A model generated the notes under the pieces. It had not been told where the DNA came from. It worked only from the letters and a program-made list of their open reading frames with translations, and searched no databases. Position numbers and translations under genes: made by a program. From positions 68,281,872 through 68,345,871 of the forward strand of contig CM046301.1 of NCBI GenBank assembly GCA_025267735.1: a stretch of 64,000 bases of DNA, written 5' to 3'. The DNA is from Mactra quadrangularis. Taxonomy: Eukaryota; Mollusca; Bivalvia; Venerida; Mactridae. This document shows positions 60,326-64,000 of the stretch, piece after piece; the stretch's first letter is position 1; every line of letters begins with the position of its first letter.

Positions 60326-62252
60326 TAACAAAAGGTATGATGAGGATAACAACGATAAGACAAAAATAATCTCGTATTGTATCATAAGTCCCGTAAGCAG
60401 CAAGACAACATTTAAATACATTTATTAATGGACACAGCTATATTGACATTGTCATCCCTCAGATAGTAAAAATGTCTATATGACAATGTCAGTTATCCGT
60501 CATATAAATATTGTATATCAATACTGAAAAATATTGTCTGGAAATATTCACTTTGTCTATATTTGTATGTTATCAGTTTATTCTACAATTGTTCTTATTA
60601 GTGACAATTTAAATTGTATAAAGCCATACCAAACGAGATTTTTTGCATGTTAATTTCAAAATGTACACTTTTATATATTCATTATTGTATGACAATATGT
60701 CTCTGCGATTTGATATACGCGGTTTATCTTGATAAAAATTAACAAGAAATGTCTTAAAAAAGATATTCGGTGTTATGCAGGATAAATTTGGCTTTAAGTA
60801 TAAATATTTTTATTTGCTCTTTTGACAAGGGATTTTTTATCTAAAACAAGACCTTTACAAGCGTTATGTCATTTGACTTCAAGGATTGCAATACATCATA
60901 TTATCACGTGAATAATAAGAAACCAATGTCTCACAAAACATTACTGCTTATAATAATTTGCATTTGTTGCAATAAAGTGATAACATTTGCTTATTATTCA
61001 AACATTTACGATATATAAAAATTATACAACATTCACTACAGCTTTGACAGATTGTAAAACAAGCTCCTGCTAGTCTAAGCTGGTTCTTCAGTTGTTTGAG
61101 AACGTACAATCACTACTTGTGACGTCATGTTGAATTGTATTTTTACAATATGAAAGCTCTCTAGAGGGTTGTATTGTCTAGTTAAGATAAAAAAGAGTGC
61201 TGCTGATAAAAATGCTTTTATTCACATTGAGTTTATCGCTCGTTACTCGACCAAGAGAACATTTCGTTGTTTTGTGACACGTGATTTATGCTATCTAATT
61301 TGTGTGCTGGGAGCCTTTACACAGGCCTTATTACATGTCATCACACCCTATCGGATAACGTAAAATTTAATAAAGCTAATACCATGTGCATCTGACAAAT
61401 TTTGTCAAATGTTATTAGTTAAGGAATGGATATAGACTTTTTTCCAGTCATCAAAGTATTGGCCATCCACACATGTAACTTTATTATTCTCTCATTTATT
61501 GTATATTTAGCTATTCTTTTGCAATATAAAATACAAAATAAAAATGTCTACTCTCTTATCTAGTCCTTATATTAGTAACATAAAATGCCAGTAATAAAAT
61601 CAGACACAGTCTTTAGATCATGTTGTATAACAAAGATAGACACATGTATAACGTATTGATAATAAATCACGGCTTGAAACACACAAAGTTTCAATACTGT
61701 CATTTTAGTGTCGTCCAGTGATTGAATAGACGACTGAACTAACTTTTTTATCTTGGTTTAACAGATGGTATCGTTATTTTATGACTTTATTATTTCTTAC
61801 TGACTGAGACAAAACCAAGAACAAATGTAATAAATAATTTCAGAAAATATTTTATACATGTGCTCGTACACAGTCAAATTTATCTTTCTGAAATGAACAT
61901 AATTAAGAAGTTGAAAGAAAAAGTTATATGCGAAGTTTTTTTAAGTACGACAACATGTAAAACATAGAAGATCATAAATTGATCTCTAGAGAGGTGACGG
62001 ATACACAATATGTAACAACTAAATAGGTTTATAATTTCCATTAATAACACACTTAAACCATTTAAAAGATAAACATGTGTGTCACTTTATTGTCAGAATT
62101 ACAATGCAATTGTCATAGTGTATGCGTACAGTGAATGTGAAATGAAAATAAAACGTTTTTGTACAAACGTATTCGTATACAATATAAGAAACGGACATTG
62201 CCAAACAATTACGAATATTGACGAAATAAGTCAATTTCAAGAAAACACGCTA

Positions 62253-62429
62253 CAGTATTACCTCCGCAGAGTGGCCCTCTACAGAACAAATCCTCTGCAC
62301 AACAACAGCTTTTGATATTTCCTTTAAGTTCAATTTTAATTGACTTTTTACCTCTGCAGAGCAACAACATCTAAACAGCAACACTTTCAAGTCCCTCCCA
62401 GTGAGTGTTGCTCAAGAGAGGTTGTACTG
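62253..62429. mobile_element. pogo/Tigger-type MITE private to unit 4
   Basis: Ends CAGTATTACCTC and, inverted, CAGTACAACCTC, flanked by TA (62251-62252, 62430-62431). At the matching place unit 3 has a single TA (ACACGTTACTAGC, about 48575). The inside has CCTCTGCAGAG words and a GCAACAC/GTGTTGC inverted pair. This is a clean insertion with its empty site in the same window. The frame at 62079-62315 runs into it. Confidence 0.9.
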
Positions 62430-63501
62430 TACTAGTTTAAGCATGTGCGAAACATCGTCATTTTTTGTTTTTGAAATTATATAGTTTTTGTAAGACCAAT
62501 CACTATCAAGAATTTGGTGATCAACTAATTGAAATAATTCACAGGCATTAATTTCTAACTTTGTTATGTATTATGGTCATTTAGATGCATGACTAATAAA
62601 CAATGATGGCCTTAGGACAAAGCCTTGAATAAGAAATCTGAAACAAATTTCAAAACAATATAAATCTATACTAGTTTAGATATAGACGGTCATAAGACAA
62701 GGCCGGTAAGCGCTTTCCGTTTTCATTTGTCTAGTAGTAATCTAATGAAATAATCAGTCCTGTTTTGTAACTTAAGCAGACATGTTTTAACAAGTTGTTT
62801 AATGTCAAGGTCACAAGTATTTTAGACTCATACTTATACATTTGAATAAATAAGAAATAATCTGTCAGTTATAGCTTTATGGGATGAATATAGAAAGCTA
62901 TGGCAACAAAGTAAAAGGAAAGCAATCTCCTCTTTCCATAAATAGTTACTACAGTAAAAACCTGACGAGGTCTTAACATATAACTGGAGGCCATAAACTA
63001 ATTCCTGTTGCATCATATGTCTTAAAAAATGAAAGAAAATATTAAGATAGTTAATATTAATGCTCACATCTCTTTTGATCGATATTGTCATCCCTCATAT
63101 AAAATGTCTACATGACAATTATCTAACATGTAAATATTATAAATCAATTCTGTATAAGAGTACAGTCTGGATCCATAGTTACTCTGATTTTACTTTGTCT
63201 ATGATCAGTTTGTGAACTTTTATCAACAAGGACAGCTTTAAGCATTATTATGATATAACTGACAAGTTACGCCATAGTATATTTCAAATTTATAATATTT
63301 ATTTGTCTCACGTTCTGTCTGAAGTAGCATTTAATGAAGAAAATTTCATATTTTACATCTAAATTTTCAGATAATTGAAATATAGTATATGATTATTATA
63401 ACATTATTAAAGTCAATAATTAGCATCAATTTAATATAATTATAAAAAGTGAAACAGACGACATCAGACATATTTACAATTAATGTCACGGTTATTATAA
63501 T

Positions 63502-63635
63502 AACCTAAAAAGATGCATGAATAATTAATAATTATTATCCACCCCTGAAGAAGACCAATAAAGTCGAAACGCGTAGTAAAATTTAAATTTGAGTTTTTCT
63601 TCTTTTCCAACACAATTTATAAACTAAAAAAAGCA
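63502..63635. mobile_element. Short insertion with duplicated flank, unit 4
   Basis: Counterpart of 49659-49786, keeping CTGAAGAAGACC and GTCGAAACGCGTAG. Several substitutions and short length changes. Confidence 0.55.
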
Positions 63636-63921
63636 TTTAATTGAAAATGAGTCTTTTGTAAAAACGTCTGAATAATTGTTGCTATGATTGAAGCAGTTGT
63701 GAGTTAGTACTACTTGTGTTCTGTTTTAATTTAGTTTTGTAATACAGAACATAATTGCATTATCAGTTTTTTTCAAAAAATTATTTGACCAAGAACATTT
63801 GAAGGGAGCTGTAGAAGTTATATTGCCAGCTTTCAGTGCCAATTTTGACAAGTGTTGCATATTTTCAGGACGTCCATCAGATGTTAAGGATCTAAGTATC
63901 CGTCGGTCATGTTCTCTTTTA

Positions 63922-64000
63922 CAATAAGTGAGGCCACAATAAATTATTTAATTATCATCGCCCATAGTGCGTATTTATTTGATTTATAAATGTGTTTAGA
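63922..64000. repeat. Start of the next tandem unit
   Basis: After GTCATGTTCTCTTTTACAAT the sequence repeats the start of units 1 and 4 (TTTATTTGATTTATAAATGTG) to the window edge, so the array continues. Confidence 0.85.

Larger units (their letters stand above)
50067..63921. repeat. Tandem unit 4, most complete copy
   Basis: Runs from AATGAGTGGGGGCAC to the same phrase (changed) at 63922, a period of 13855 bp. It includes the leading part missing from unit 3. Private features are the retroelement tail at 52198, the MITE at 62253 and a 16-bp duplication near 59978. Confidence 0.9.

Overview
The window reads as nuclear DNA of an invertebrate animal, most likely a mollusc and probably a bivalve. 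It is AT-rich, has no open reading frame longer than 174 codons (and that one is a repeat artefact), and is packed with tRNA-derived SINEs, TA-flanked pogo/Tigger-type MITEs, hAT- and Mutator-like MITEs and decayed non-LTR retrotransposon pieces. The mollusc assignment is inferred from repeat style, not from a diagnostic gene. No complete protein-coding gene was found. The few coding signals are short exon-like pieces with splice signals and are given with low to moderate confidence.

Region 1 (1-21900) is a giant inverted repeat. Two arms of about 10.7-10.8 kb mirror each other around a roughly 390-bp centre. They share every mobile element (SINEs, a TTAA-flanked foldback element, small MITEs) and differ by scattered substitutions and a few clean indels. 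The centre is a cassette of 74-bp monomers bounded by a 29-bp inverted motif. Both sides of the centre carry NRF1-like sites at the same 74-bp spacing and a TATA-less promoter-like block, with signals for outward, probably non-coding, spliced transcription. The last mirrored base visible is position 1, so the true outer end of the palindrome is not known, and an assembly fold-back has to be excluded.

Region 2 (21901-30750) is repeat-rich single-copy-like DNA. It has a pentanucleotide microsatellite, three MITEs (one nested in another), a possible 90-bp helix-turn-helix exon at 24612-24701, and a second copy of the central cassette at 26903-27148 in opposite orientation and one monomer shorter. 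It also holds a dispersed element at 27422-28087 that recurs downstream, an RFX-like X-box and several SINEs.

Region 3 (about 30770-64000) is a tandem array of a large unit, about 13.5-13.9 kb where best preserved. Unit 1 (30771-36480) has large internal deletions. A heavily deleted remnant lies at 36645-37350, unit 3 at 38085-50066, unit 4 at 50067-63921, and the next unit starts at 63922 and leaves the window. Units 3 and 4 share a decayed reverse transcriptase fragment, the dispersed element, an exon-like block identical in both, and a possible receptor-tail-like reading frame. Several insertions are in one unit only, with an intact empty site in another, which orders the insertions relative to the duplications.

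All coordinates of repeat edges are read by eye and may be off by a few bases; percentages are deliberately not given.
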